Shown: positions 17,639 through 26,565 of the stretch, in pieces
Layout of the letters: each line of letters opens with the position of its first letter
Numbering within the stretch: position 1 is the first letter of the stretch
NCBI RefSeq assembly: GCF_030440535.1
Contig: NZ_CP047117.1
Location: 1,054,001-1,118,000, forward strand
Length of the DNA: 64,000 bases
Source of the DNA: Corynebacterium capitovis DSM 44611
Lineage (GTDB): Bacteria; Actinomycetota; Actinomycetes; Mycobacteriales; Mycobacteriaceae
Direction: 5' to 3'
Position numbers and translations under genes: made by a program
Notes under the pieces: model-generated
Told to the model about the DNA's origin: nothing
Databases searched by the model: none
Seen by the model: only the letters and a program-made list of their open reading frames with translations

Positions 17639-19654
17639 ATGCCGACATCCCCAGCCGCTACGAACCTGCCGGTCGTGCGCGTCTTACCCATGCTCGGCCT
17701 ACCACACTTGGATCGGCCCTTTGACTACCTAGTCACCGAGGCCGATGGCCCTGTGGTGCAACCCGGCGTGCGCGTTCGCGTGCGATTCGCAGGGAGGCTT
17801 GTCGACGCCATCGTGCTGGCCCGCCAGCCCGCCTCGGAGCACGACGGTGACCTCCGATTCATCGAACGCGTGATCTCTCCAGAGGTCGTGGCCCCGGACA
17901 CGTTACGTGCGCTCGTCGATGCGTTGGCGCAGCGCTACGCAGGGGTGCGCTCCGACATCTATCGTTCCGCTATTCCCGCACGCCACGCACGCGCCGAGGA
18001 ATCGGACACTACTACCCCGTGGGACGAGTTGGGCGACGCGGCGGAACCCGACCTTTCGCCGTGGGCTTCGTACCAGCTGGGCCCGTCGTACGTCGACGCG
18101 GTGTTGTCTCGCAAAGTCGCACGCGCTGCGTGGCAGATAGCGCCGGGGGAACACTGGGCGGGGGCCGTGGCGGCACTCGCCACAAAGGTGGCCGCGGATG
18201 GCGGCGGTGTGCTGGTCGTCGTCCCGGATCAGAGGGACGTCGACAAGTGTGAAAAGGCGCTGCGAGACTTCGTCGGGAAGCGCCAGATTACGACGCTTAC
18301 CGCTGCCCAGGGGCCACAAGCCCGGTACTCCCGGTATCTTTCCGTGCTCCACGGCCAAGGGCGTCTCGTGGTGGGGACGCGTTCGGCGGCTTTTGCGCCG
18401 GTCGTTGATCTGCGGCTCGTTGTCCTCCTACACGACGGGGACTCGAGCCTTGTCGATCCCCGCGCGCCTTACCTCCACGCCCGAGAGGTTCTCACGACCC
18501 GCTCCGCGATCGAGCAGGCCTCCATCCTCATTGGGGGGTACGCCCGGACGGCAGAGACCCAGCTCCTCGTGGAGTCCGGGTGGATGCACGAGTTACTCGC
18601 TTCCCGGGAGGTGTTACGGCGACGCGCGCCCCGCATCCACGCGGCGGGGGATTCGGACTTCGAACTCGAGCGCGATCCGCGCGCGCGTGACGCGAGGCTC
18701 CCGTCGGCGGCGTTCCGCGCTGCCTCCGCCGCCCTCGAACGCGGGGCGCCCGTCCTTTTCCAGGTTCCGCGCACGGGTTACGTGCGCGCTCTGGCGTGTG
18801 GGGTTTGCCGCAGTCCGGCGCGCTGCCGTGCCTGCAATGGGCCGCTGGGCTTGCCCTCCGGTGGCGAACAAGTCGTTCCCACCTGCGGGTGGTGCGGTCG
18901 CGTTGACCCTGTCCACGTGTGCCCCGAATGCGGATCCCGACGTCTACGCGCTGTCGTCGTGGGTTCGGAACGAACAGCCGAGGAGCTGGGCCGGGCTTTC
19001 CCTCGCACCCCGGTGAAGACGTCGTGGGGGGAACGCATCATTTCCACCATTGCGCACGAGCCGGCTCTCATCGTGGCGTCGCCGGGGGCGGAGCCAGACG
19101 TCGAGGACGGTTCCTACGGCGCGGCGATCCTCTTGGACACCTGGGCGCTGCTCCGGCGACCCGACCTTCGCGCAACCGAGGAGGCGTTCACCACATGGAT
19201 GGCAGCTAGCGCCCTCGTGGCGTCGCAGTCTCAGCACGGTGAGGTCGTTGTCGTAGCGGACCCCGGAATTCCCGCGGTCCAGCACTTGATTCGGTGGGAC
19301 GCCCCCGGTTTCGCGGCGGGGGAGCTCGCTCAGCGGAGGGATGCGCGTTTTCCTCCCGCGGTGCATATCGCGGTGATCGATAGCCCGAGGTCCGCACTCG
19401 ACGACTTCATGGCGCACGTCGAACTACCGCAGAACACCGAGGTCCTCGGCCCGGTCGACCTTCCTGCCGGGGTGGATCTGCCGGGGGAGTGGGACAAGAC
19501 GGAGTTCGGTCCGGCCCAGCGCGTGCTGGTCCGGTCGCCGCTGACGGGGCGTTCCGACCTTGGGCGGGCGCTGCGGGCCGGGGCGGTGGGGAGGGCGTCG
19601 AGAAGGAATGCTCTTCCGCTGCGGATCCAGGTGGATCCCCTGCAGATCGGCTGA
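17639..19654 (+). CDS. priA: Primosomal protein N' PriA, helicase motifs degenerate
   Basis: PriA relative involved in restarting stalled replication forks. 671 residues from ATG 17639, chosen because a -10 box lies seven bases upstream. The N-terminal 3'-DNA-binding domain is recognisable (VRVLPMLGLPHLDRPFDYLVT), as are two zinc-binding cysteine clusters (CGVC, CRAC, CGWC, CPEC) at about 380-440. The helicase core is degenerate: no Walker A GxGKT is present where WAGAVAALATKVAADGG stands, and the DEEH box is replaced by HDGD. Loss of helicase motifs is known for actinobacterial PriA, so it may act as a loader or scaffold rather than a motor. Confidence 0.88.
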   Translation: MPTSPAATNLPVVRVLPMLGLPHLDRPFDYLVTEADGPVVQPGVRVRVRFAGRLVDAIVLARQPASEHDGDLRFIERVISPEVVAPDTLRALVDALAQRYAGVRSDIYRSAIPARHARAEESDTTTPWDELGDAAEPDLSPWASYQLGPSYVDAVLSRKVARAAWQIAPGEHWAGAVAALATKVAADGGGVLVVVPDQRDVDKCEKALRDFVGKRQITTLTAAQGPQARYSRYLSVLHGQGRLVVGTRSAAFAPVVDLRLVVLLHDGDSSLVDPRAPYLHAREVLTTRSAIEQASILIGGYARTAETQLLVESGWMHELLASREVLRRRAPRIHAAGDSDFELERDPRARDARLPSAAFRAASAALERGAPVLFQVPRTGYVRALACGVCRSPARCRACNGPLGLPSGGEQVVPTCGWCGRVDPVHVCPECGSRRLRAVVVGSERTAEELGRAFPRTPVKTSWGERIISTIAHEPALIVASPGAEPDVEDGSYGAAILLDTWALLRRPDLRATEEAFTTWMAASALVASQSQHGEVVVVADPGIPAVQHLIRWDAPGFAAGELAQRRDARFPPAVHIAVIDSPRSALDDFMAHVELPQNTEVLGPVDLPAGVDLPGEWDKTEFGPAQRVLVRSPLTGRSDLGRALRAGAVGRASRRNALPLRIQVDPLQIG

Positions 19655-19699
19655 GGGTAGACTGACCTGCGCCTAATCTGACGACGGAGAGGAAATTGG

Positions 19700-20632
19700 A
19701 TGCGACTTGTGTTCGCGGGAACCCCCGAGCCGGCTGCGGTGGCTTTAGACAAGCTCCTCGCTTCCGAGCACGACGTTGTGGGCGTTGTGACGCGCCCGGA
19801 CGCGCGGCGGGGCCGGGGCCGGTCGTACCACCCATCGCCGGTCAAGGAGCTGGCGGTGGCGCGAGGAATCCCCGTGCTGACGCCAGAGTCGCTCAAGACC
19901 GATGAACGTATCCGTACCCAGCTTCGAGACCTGCAACCCGACGCAATTCCTGTTGTCGCCTACGGCAACCTCGTGCCCGCAGACATGCTGGAAATCCCCC
20001 GCCACGGGTGGGTCAATCTGCACTTTTCCCTGCTGCCGGAGTGGCGCGGAGCGGCCCCTGTTCAGTCGGCGATTCACAGCGGCCAGCCCGCGACCGGGGT
20101 GACAACATTCCGCATCGACGAGGGACTCGATACCGGTGACGTGCTCGGGGCGGTGGAGCACCCGATCCGGCCCACGGACACGGCAGAAGATTTGCTGAAC
20201 CGGCTAGCCGGAGTGGGAGGAGACCTGCTTGTCGAGACGATGACGGCTCTCGAACGGGGGAGCGCTTCGCCGAAGCCACAGCCGGCCGAAGGCACGTACG
20301 CCCCGAAAGTGTCGCAAGACGACGCTCGTGTGCACTGGGGCTCGCCAGCCGAAGACATCGACCGCATGGCGCGTGCATACACGCCGGCGCCTGGGCCTTG
20401 GACGACGTTCCACGGCCAGCGCGTCAAGCTGGGGCCCGTCACTGTGACCGACTCTGACACGCTAGGCGCGGGCCAGCTTCGAGTGGAAAAGCACGCCGTG
20501 ACCGTCGGTACCGCTACAAAAGACGTTCAGCTCGGTGGCGTGCAACCGCCGGGGAAGAAGATGATGGCTGCCGCAGACTGGGGCCGGGGGTTGGGCAAAC
20601 CAAGTGCTGGAGAAGGGATGATGTTCGAATGA
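19700..20632 (+). CDS. fmt: Methionyl-tRNA formyltransferase
   Basis: Formylates initiator Met-tRNA using 10-formyl-THF, needed for efficient initiation and for later peptide deformylation. 310 residues, with the Rossmann-like N-terminus MRLVFAGTPEPAAVALDKL and the catalytic HFSLLPEWRGAAPVQSAI (about 111-128), and the C-terminal OB-like domain from about 205. A def gene is not adjacent. Start ATG 19700 follows GAGAGGAAA. The stop overlaps the rsmB ATG by three bases. Confidence 0.95.
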   Translation: MRLVFAGTPEPAAVALDKLLASEHDVVGVVTRPDARRGRGRSYHPSPVKELAVARGIPVLTPESLKTDERIRTQLRDLQPDAIPVVAYGNLVPADMLEIPRHGWVNLHFSLLPEWRGAAPVQSAIHSGQPATGVTTFRIDEGLDTGDVLGAVEHPIRPTDTAEDLLNRLAGVGGDLLVETMTALERGSASPKPQPAEGTYAPKVSQDDARVHWGSPAEDIDRMARAYTPAPGPWTTFHGQRVKLGPVTVTDSDTLGAGQLRVEKHAVTVGTATKDVQLGGVQPPGKKMMAAADWGRGLGKPSAGEGMMFE

Positions 20633-22032
20633 GCGGAGGGTTTCGTTCTAGGTCGGCGAGACGCCGTACGCAACCGGCCGAAGCCCCGCCAAGGAAGGCG
20701 CCCATAGGCGACGCCGCCCGCGAAGCAGCCTGGCACGTGGTCCTGCGAGTCGCCGAAGAGGGCGCATACGCGAACCTGGTGCTTCCAAAGCTGCTGAGGG
20801 AGCGCTCGATTACCGGCAGAGATGCTGCGTTTGCCACGGAGCTGACATACGGGACGCTGCGCGCGTTAGGTGTGCTTGATGCCGTGATAGGCCACTGTTC
20901 ATCCCGTCCGCTGGACAACATCGAGCCCGCGGTGTTGGCGGCTATCCGCCTCGGTGCGTACCAGCTGCTGTATACGCGGGTAGACGATCACGCCGCCGTC
21001 GATACGTCGGTGCGTCTCGTCAGTGCCAGCGGGAACGAAAAGGCGACGGGGTTTGCCAACGGAATCCTCCGCACAATTGCGCGGACACCGTTTGAGCAGT
21101 GGATGTCGAGGCTTTCCCCGAGTGGTCGCGTTGCCCGGGCCGCGTTCCGTACAGCACACCCAGAGTGGATTGCCCGTTCCTTCGATACCGCGCTGGGCGG
21201 AGTCGAGCTGGACGAAGCGCTCACTGCTGACTCGGAACGACCGATCGTTCATCTCGTCGCGCGCCCCGGTGAGATCACCGCAGAAGAGCTAGCGCTCGCC
21301 ACCGGTGGGGAGGTGGGACACTACTCGCCCTACGCCGTCTATCTGACGGAGGGGGATCCAGGCAAGCTCGACGTTGTCCGGGACGGGTTAGCCGCTGTCC
21401 AAGACGAGGGCTCGCAGCTCATCGCGAGAGCGCTTGTCGAGGTACCCGTCGACAGTGATTCCGGCCGCTGGCTCGACCTTTGCGCAGGGCCCGGCGGAAA
21501 GGCCGCCCTCATTGGGGCCTTAGCGCGCATCGACGGCGCACGTGTGGACGCCGTCGAGGTCAGCGACCACCGAGCTGAGCTAGTCCGCGAAGCCGTGGCC
21601 GGGCTGCCCGTCGCCGTGCGGGTGGCCGACGGCCGCGTCCCAGGGCTGGAACCAGGGTACGACCGCATTCTTGTCGACGCTCCCTGCTCCGGTCTCGGTG
21701 CCCTGCGCCGCCGCCCGGAAGCCCGGTGGACCAAGAGTGAGGGTGACATCGTCGGGCTGACTCAGTTGCAGCGCGAACTACTCGCCTCTGCGCTCCGGCT
21801 GGTGAAACCCGGCGGGGTGGTGGTGTATTCGACGTGTTCACCGGATCTGCGCGAAACGCGAGCCGTCGTTGATGCGGTGCTCGCTGGCGGTGAGGTGGAA
21901 GAGGTGGACGCGCGCGACTTCGTTCTCGGGATGGACAATGTCGGTCCTGGCCCGTCCGTCCAGATGTGGCCTCACCGCCACGGGACCGACGCGATGTTCT
22001 TCGCCGTCCTGCGGAAACCCGCGGAACGTTAG
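20629..22032 (+). CDS. rsmB: 16S rRNA (cytosine-967-C5)-methyltransferase RsmB
   Basis: SAM-dependent methyltransferase of the Fmu/Sun family. 467 residues: an N-terminal NusB-like RNA-binding domain (about 25-150, with AAWHVVLRVAEEGAYANLVLP) preceded by a basic tail, then the Rossmann methyltransferase domain with DLCAGPGGKAALIGALA (about 282-298), the catalytic VDAPCSGLGALRRRPEARW (about 344-362) and VYSTCSP (about 402-408). The two cysteines in PCS and TCS are the m5C catalytic pair. The ATG overlaps the fmt stop; its TAG forms part of the putative -10 of rpe. Confidence 0.94.
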   Translation: MSGGFRSRSARRRTQPAEAPPRKAPIGDAAREAAWHVVLRVAEEGAYANLVLPKLLRERSITGRDAAFATELTYGTLRALGVLDAVIGHCSSRPLDNIEPAVLAAIRLGAYQLLYTRVDDHAAVDTSVRLVSASGNEKATGFANGILRTIARTPFEQWMSRLSPSGRVARAAFRTAHPEWIARSFDTALGGVELDEALTADSERPIVHLVARPGEITAEELALATGGEVGHYSPYAVYLTEGDPGKLDVVRDGLAAVQDEGSQLIARALVEVPVDSDSGRWLDLCAGPGGKAALIGALARIDGARVDAVEVSDHRAELVREAVAGLPVAVRVADGRVPGLEPGYDRILVDAPCSGLGALRRRPEARWTKSEGDIVGLTQLQRELLASALRLVKPGGVVVYSTCSPDLRETRAVVDAVLAGGEVEEVDARDFVLGMDNVGPGPSVQMWPHRHGTDAMFFAVLRKPAER

Positions 22033-22035
22033 GGT
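22030..22035 (+). promoter_or_regulatory. Possible -10 of rpe (leaderless)
   Basis: TAGGGT lies exactly seven bases before ATG 22043. It overlaps the rsmB stop codon. The weaker alternative is translation from ATG 22046 using GGAG at 22036-22039. Confidence 0.35.
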
Positions 22036-22042
22036 GGAGCGC

Positions 22043-22702
22043 ATGATGTACATCGCGCCCTCCATCCTGGCGGCAGATTATGCGGAGCTCGGGCGGGACG
22101 TCCGCGCCGTGTCCAACGCGGACATGCTCCACGTCGACATCATGGACGGGCACTTCGTCCCCAATCTGTCGTTCGGCCCGAATGTGACGAAGGCGGTCGA
22201 CCGGGTCTCCGACCTGTTCCTCGACATGCACCTGATGATCGAGCAACCGGAAAGATGGTTTGACACCTACGCCGCTGCAGGGGGTGACAGATTGGTGTTT
22301 CATGTGGAGGCGGTGGCAGATCCACGCGTGGCCGCCCGACAGTGCCGCGAGGTGGGGGTGCAGTCAGGCATCGCGATTAAACCGGCGACGCCGGTCGAGC
22401 CCTACCTGGACGACCTCGAGGACTTCGACGAAGTGCTGATCATGAGCGTCGAACCCGGGTTCGGGGGCCAGAAGTTCATGCCGCAGGTCCTATCCAAAGT
22501 CTTCGCACTCCGCGATCGGATTGCCCAGACGGGCGCGGCAACGCTTATCGGAATCGACGGCGGGATCGCGGAGAGCACAATCGCGCAGGCTGCCCAAGCG
22601 GGGGTCGACGCGTTCGTTGCGGGTTCTGCAGTGTTCGGCGCCGCTAACCCAGCTGAGGCGGTTGAACGGCTGCGCGCTTTGGCAAGCGAAGCCGCGCGTT
22701 GA
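22043..22702 (+). CDS. rpe: Ribulose-phosphate 3-epimerase
   Basis: Interconverts ribulose 5-phosphate and xylulose 5-phosphate in the pentose phosphate pathway; also feeds ribulose 5-phosphate to the adjacent riboflavin genes. About 219 residues, TIM barrel, with the opening APSILAADYAELG, the metal-binding LHVDIMDGHFVPNLSFGP (about 32-49), MSVEPGFGGQKF (about 136-147) and the C-terminal VDAFVAGSAVFGA phosphate-binding loop. Two consecutive ATG codons (22043, 22046) are possible starts. The stop overlaps the ribD ATG by one base. Confidence 0.95.
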   Translation: MMYIAPSILAADYAELGRDVRAVSNADMLHVDIMDGHFVPNLSFGPNVTKAVDRVSDLFLDMHLMIEQPERWFDTYAAAGGDRLVFHVEAVADPRVAARQCREVGVQSGIAIKPATPVEPYLDDLEDFDEVLIMSVEPGFGGQKFMPQVLSKVFALRDRIAQTGAATLIGIDGGIAESTIAQAAQAGVDAFVAGSAVFGAANPAEAVERLRALASEAAR

Positions 22703-23673
22703 TGCTCGCGGGTGTCGAAGAGGCCCTCGCCGCGGGCGAACGAGCCCGCGGCACGACGAGCCCGAATCCCCCTGTGGGGTGCGCCATCGTCTCGCCGGAC
22801 GGGAAGGTCATCGCAACGGGATCGACGTCGCCAGTCGGCGGACCCCACGCGGAGGTTAACGCGTTGCGCGCCGCGGGCTCCGCGGCCCGGGGCGCCACGG
22901 CCGTCGTTACGCTCGAGCCGTGTAACCACGTGGGGCGGACGGGTCCGTGCACGGTCGCCTTGCTCGACGCCGGGATTCGCGCGGTCATCTACCTCGCTCG
23001 GGATCCACACCCCCTCGCCTCGGGTGGTGCGGAGTTCCTGCGTAGCCATGGCGTTGAAACCACGCACGTGCCGTCTCGCGTAGCGGCCCTCGAGCCGTGG
23101 CTGGCGTCGGTCCGCCACGAGCGGGTATCCGTGACCGCCAAGTTCGCCTCTACTATCGACGGCTTCACCGCCGCACCTGATGGGACAAGCCAATGGATAA
23201 CAGGCGCCGCGGCCCGCGACTACGTTCACCGAGACCGAGCGAAGCGGGACGCGATCGTCGTGGGGAGCGGGACTGTGTTGGCCGACAACCCCTCTCTGAC
23301 GGCGCGCCGGAACGACGGTTCGCTGTATGCGACCCAGCCGCGGCGGGTCGTCGTCGGCAAGCGGGATGTGCCCCCCGGAAACCTGCACGACCTCGGTTTC
23401 GAGCAATATGGCACGCCGGAAGATACGCTGGCCGCCTTGTGGGAGAGCGGGGCGCGCGATGTCCTCGTGGAGGGCGGGGCGAGACTTCTTAGCAGCGTGT
23501 TTGAGCTGGGAGTTGTCGACCGGATCCAGGCGTACCTCGCGCCCGTGGTGCTCGGCGGGGGGCGCGGCGTCGTGGACCGGGCGCTGGCGGAAACCCTCGG
23601 GGACGCGCAGCGCTACACTCTGACTGATCTGCGCCGCCTCGGTGATGATGTGCTTGTTGAAATGGAGAGGTAA
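22702..23673 (+). CDS. ribD: Bifunctional riboflavin deaminase/reductase RibD
   Basis: Second and third steps of riboflavin synthesis: zinc-dependent deaminase then NADPH-dependent reductase. 323 residues; the deaminase domain has GGPHAEVNALRAAG and EPCNHVGRTGPC supplying zinc ligands (about 48-85), the reductase domain begins near residue 145 with VTAKFASTIDGFTA and includes VEGGARLL (about 256-263). ATG 22702 overlaps the rpe stop (ATGA-type overlap), so no FMN riboswitch can lie directly in front. It is followed immediately by ribE, ribBA and ribH. Confidence 0.94.
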   Translation: MLAGVEEALAAGERARGTTSPNPPVGCAIVSPDGKVIATGSTSPVGGPHAEVNALRAAGSAARGATAVVTLEPCNHVGRTGPCTVALLDAGIRAVIYLARDPHPLASGGAEFLRSHGVETTHVPSRVAALEPWLASVRHERVSVTAKFASTIDGFTAAPDGTSQWITGAAARDYVHRDRAKRDAIVVGSGTVLADNPSLTARRNDGSLYATQPRRVVVGKRDVPPGNLHDLGFEQYGTPEDTLAALWESGARDVLVEGGARLLSSVFELGVVDRIQAYLAPVVLGGGRGVVDRALAETLGDAQRYTLTDLRRLGDDVLVEMER

Positions 23674-24270
23674 ATGTTCACTGGTTTGGTGGAAGAGGTA
23701 GGTCGGGTCGAGCAGATCGTGGATGTCGGTGACGCCGTTCGCCTCAGCGTGCGCGCGCCTCTCGTGACCCAGGATGCCCGGCTCGGTGACTCGATCGCCG
23801 TCGACGGGGTCTGCCTCACCGTCGTGTCGAGCGAGGGGGGAGTATTTACCGCGGACGTCATGGCGGAGTCGCTGAGCCGCTCCACGCTCGGCGGTTACCG
23901 CCCGGGCAGGTCGGTCAACCTCGAGCGAGCCCTCGCCGCTGGACAGCGGATGGGCGGCCACATCGTGCAGGGTCATGTCGACGGGGTCGCAAACGTTGTC
24001 TCCCGCACCCCGTCGGAGCACTGGGAGGTTGTGAGGTTTAGCCTGCCGGAGGGCCTGAGTCACTACGTTGTCGAGAAGGGCTCGATCACGGTCAACGGCA
24101 CATCTTTGACAGCGTCGGCCGTCGGCGATGATTGGTTCGAGGTCTCCCTCATCCCCGCGACCCTGAGGGATACCACAGCGGGGGCACTCGAAGTGGGCGA
24201 CGGTGTCAACCTCGAGGTCGACATTGTGGCCAAGTACATCGAAAAACTCGTTGCGAAACCAATGGGCTAG
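23674..24270 (+). CDS. ribE: Riboflavin synthase alpha chain
   Basis: Dismutates two 6,7-dimethyl-8-ribityllumazine molecules into riboflavin. 198 residues with two repeated beta-barrel halves, [15 protein letters not shown] opening the first and [17 protein letters not shown] opening the second at about residue 91; [15 protein letters not shown] and [15 protein letters not shown] are the paired lumazine-binding repeats. The start codon follows the ribD TAA with no gap. Also called ribC in some corynebacterial genomes. Confidence 0.95.
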   Translation: MFTGLVEEVGRVEQIVDVGDAVRLSVRAPLVTQDARLGDSIAVDGVCLTVVSSEGGVFTADVMAESLSRSTLGGYRPGRSVNLERALAAGQRMGGHIVQGHVDGVANVVSRTPSEHWEVVRFSLPEGLSHYVVEKGSITVNGTSLTASAVGDDWFEVSLIPATLRDTTAGALEVGDGVNLEVDIVAKYIEKLVAKPMG

Positions 24271-24273
24271 CAT
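24268..24273 (+). promoter_or_regulatory. Possible -10 of ribBA (leaderless)
   Basis: TAGCAT lies eight bases before ATG 24282 and overlaps the ribE stop codon. It could give ribBA-ribH a second, leaderless transcript in addition to operon readthrough. Confidence 0.35.
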
Positions 24274-24281
24274 TACCTCCC

Positions 24282-25547
24282 ATGAAAGAAGCGATTGCGC
24301 TCGACCCAGTCGAAGACGCCATCACCGCCATTGGTCGCGGTGAGGCGGTTATCGTCGTCGATGACGAAGGCAGGGAAAACGAGGGTGATCTCATTTTTGC
24401 CGCGGAAAAGGCGACCCCGGAACTCGTCGCCTTCATGGTTCGCTACACGTCGGGCTACATCTGTGTCGCGATGGAAGACGAGCGCGCCGACGACTTGAAC
24501 CTTCCGCCGATGGTCGCCCGCAACGAGGACGCGCGGTCCACCGCCTACACCGTCACGGTCGACGCAGCAACCGGTTCGACCGGGATTTCGGCCCGGAGCC
24601 GCTGCGAGACCATCTACCGGCTTGCAGACCCCGGCTTCGGGCCGGCGGATTTTACCCGTCCTGGACACGTCGTCCCGCTGCGCGCGCGACGCGGCGGCGT
24701 GCTCACCCGCGACGGTCACACGGAAGCGTCCGTCGACCTGTCCCGGCTGGCCGGACTCGCCCCCGTCGGGGCACTGTGCGAGGTCGTTTCCGAAGAGGAC
24801 CCGACCGACATGGCCCGCGGCCCCGAGTTGCGGCGGTTCGCTGATACCCACGGGCTGAAGATGATTTCTATTGAGCAGCTCATCGCTTTTCGACGGCACC
24901 ACGAGCCGCTCATCCAGAGAATCGCGGTCACCCGCCTGCCCACAGAGTTCGGCGAGTTTACTGCCTACGGGTACCGCAACACGGTCGACGGAACCGAGCA
25001 CGTCGCCCTAGTCGCAGGGGACGTGGACAAGGGCGAGGACGTCCTGGTCCGTGTGCATTCGGAGTGCCTCACCGGAGACGTATTCGCGTCGAAAAGATGC
25101 GATTGCGGCCCCCAGCTGCACGAATCCATGCGGCGAATCCAGGAGGCCGGTCGCGGAGTCATTGTCTACGTGCGCGGCCACGAGGGGCGCGGCATCGGGT
25201 TACTCGCCAAGCTCAAGGCGTACCACCTGCAAGATCAGGGGCTCGATACCGTGGACGCGAACCTAGAGCAGGGATTGCCAGTCGACGCCCGTGAGTACTC
25301 CGTGGCGGGTCAAATTCTGGCCGACCTAGGAGTGGCGTCCCTGCAAATCCTGTCCAACAACCCGCAAAAGGTCGATGCCCTGCATGGCTACGGGCCCCGC
25401 GTTTCGGGCAGGGTTAGGATCGAAATTGTCCCGTCGCACGACAACATCCGCTACCTCCGCACGAAGCGGGACCGGCTTGGACACGATCTACCCCTCGTGG
25501 AGGAGTGGACGGACCACACCGCCAGCACATCTGAACGACAACGTTAA
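24282..25547 (+). CDS. ribBA: Bifunctional DHBP synthase / GTP cyclohydrolase II
   Basis: Makes both riboflavin precursors: 3,4-dihydroxy-2-butanone 4-phosphate from ribulose 5-phosphate, and the pyrimidine from GTP. 421 residues. The N-terminal DHBP synthase half shows [16 protein letters not shown] (about 27-42), and the C-terminal half shows the zinc-binding [18 protein letters not shown] and [13 protein letters not shown]. The usual TGISAxDR motif of the first half reads TGISARSR here (residues 100-107), an unusual change at a conserved Asp. The long open frame before 24282 is not homologous; ATG 24282 fits the family. Confidence 0.94.
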   Translation: MKEAIALDPVEDAITAIGRGEAVIVVDDEGRENEGDLIFAAEKATPELVAFMVRYTSGYICVAMEDERADDLNLPPMVARNEDARSTAYTVTVDAATGSTGISARSRCETIYRLADPGFGPADFTRPGHVVPLRARRGGVLTRDGHTEASVDLSRLAGLAPVGALCEVVSEEDPTDMARGPELRRFADTHGLKMISIEQLIAFRRHHEPLIQRIAVTRLPTEFGEFTAYGYRNTVDGTEHVALVAGDVDKGEDVLVRVHSECLTGDVFASKRCDCGPQLHESMRRIQEAGRGVIVYVRGHEGRGIGLLAKLKAYHLQDQGLDTVDANLEQGLPVDAREYSVAGQILADLGVASLQILSNNPQKVDALHGYGPRVSGRVRIEIVPSHDNIRYLRTKRDRLGHDLPLVEEWTDHTASTSERQR

Positions 25548-25563
25548 AGGAGCAACACGTCCC

Positions 25564-26037
25564 ATGGCACACCGCGGAGCACCCGAGCCGTATGACATAG
25601 AGGCCGAGGGGCTTTCTCTCGCCATCGTTTCGACGAGGTGGAACGCCGATATCGTCGACCAGATGAGGGACCGCGCGGTAGCCACCGCCGGCGAGCTGGG
25701 GGTTAATCCGGACGAATACTTCGTCGCCGGGGCTTTGGAGCTCCCCGTCGTCGTGCAGGCATGCGCGCAACGTTACGACGCGGTTGTGGCTCTCGGGTGC
25801 GTCATCAAGGGGGAGACGGCGCACTTCGCCTACGTCTGTGACTCCGTCACGGCCGGCCTCACACGCGTCGCGTTGGATGAGAACACCCCCGTCGGCAACG
25901 GGGTCCTCACCGTCGAAGAGGAGGACCAGGCTTTCGAACGCGCGGGAGGAGAAGACGCCAAAGAGGACAAAGGCGCCGATTCCGTGCGCGCCGCCCTCGG
26001 AGCGGCAGCCGAGCTGCGCAAGGTGGTTGGCAAGTAG
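25564..26037 (+). CDS. ribH: 6,7-dimethyl-8-ribityllumazine synthase
   Basis: Condenses the pyrimidine and DHBP into lumazine, the penultimate step. 157 residues from ATG 25564, preceded by AAAGGAG. The signatures are IVSTRWNADIVDQM near residue 21, VAGALELPVV (about 57-66) and ALGCVIKGETAHFAYVCDSV (about 79-98), with the catalytic His in that last segment. The C-terminus carries an acidic EEEDQAFERAGGEDAKEDKG region as in other actinobacterial RibH. Forms icosahedral or pentameric assemblies in the family. Confidence 0.95.
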   Translation: MAHRGAPEPYDIEAEGLSLAIVSTRWNADIVDQMRDRAVATAGELGVNPDEYFVAGALELPVVVQACAQRYDAVVALGCVIKGETAHFAYVCDSVTAGLTRVALDENTPVGNGVLTVEEEDQAFERAGGEDAKEDKGADSVRAALGAAAELRKVVGK

Positions 26038-26558
26038 TGGGGGAAGGTCGCAAACTCAGTGACCGGGAACTCGCCGATCTCAACGCGGCGGACCCGCACG
26101 CGTCGACGTCGATGAAGCCGTGGGAACTGGAGATCCGCTCACCCTTCCTGAAAAAGGTCGCCGTGGCATGGGTGGCCGTGGTGATGGCCGTGCACATTTT
26201 CATGGGCGCGGTTGTCAACGTCGGGTACACCGGCCTCACCATCACTACGCTTGACCAATTCGCGTTCCCTGGAATCGGAGCCATCATCAGCGTCCTGTCC
26301 TGGATCGCGCTGACGCGACCGCGCGTTCGGGCGAACGAAGACGGTGTGGAGGTGCGCAATATCATCGGTACCCGCTTCTACCCGTGGCTGGTCATCTACG
26401 GCCTGTCGTTCCCCCGCGGTGCGCGGATGGCTCGGCTGGAGTTGCCCGATTTCGAGTACGTTCCGCTCTGGGCTATCCAGTCCGCAGACGGCGAGAAAGC
26501 GCTTGCGGCTGTCGAGCAGTTCCGCCGCATCGAAGCTCAGTACATGCCGGAGGATTAG
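26037..26558 (+). CDS. PH domain-containing membrane protein
   Basis: A 173-residue protein with two predicted membrane spans, [20 protein letters not shown] (about 40-59) and [17 protein letters not shown] (about 78-94), followed by a bacterial PH-like domain: [20 protein letters not shown], then [19 protein letters not shown], and [15 protein letters not shown]. This is the layout of the actinobacterial PH domain (bPH_6) family found between ribH and uvrC. The GTG start overlaps the ribH stop by one base. No known function; a role at the membrane is inference. Confidence 0.8.
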   Translation: MGEGRKLSDRELADLNAADPHASTSMKPWELEIRSPFLKKVAVAWVAVVMAVHIFMGAVVNVGYTGLTITTLDQFAFPGIGAIISVLSWIALTRPRVRANEDGVEVRNIIGTRFYPWLVIYGLSFPRGARMARLELPDFEYVPLWAIQSADGEKALAAVEQFRRIEAQYMPED

Positions 26559-26565
26559 CAGGCTC

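Noticed and set aside
22680-22720. FMN riboswitch in front of the riboflavin genes
   Set aside because: rpe and ribD overlap by one base and ribE, ribBA and ribH follow closely, so there is no room for the aptamer.
22402-24273. 623-codon open frame on the minus strand opposite rpe, ribD and ribE
   Set aside because: It is a GC-rich antisense shadow of three clearly identified genes and shows no recognisable domain.
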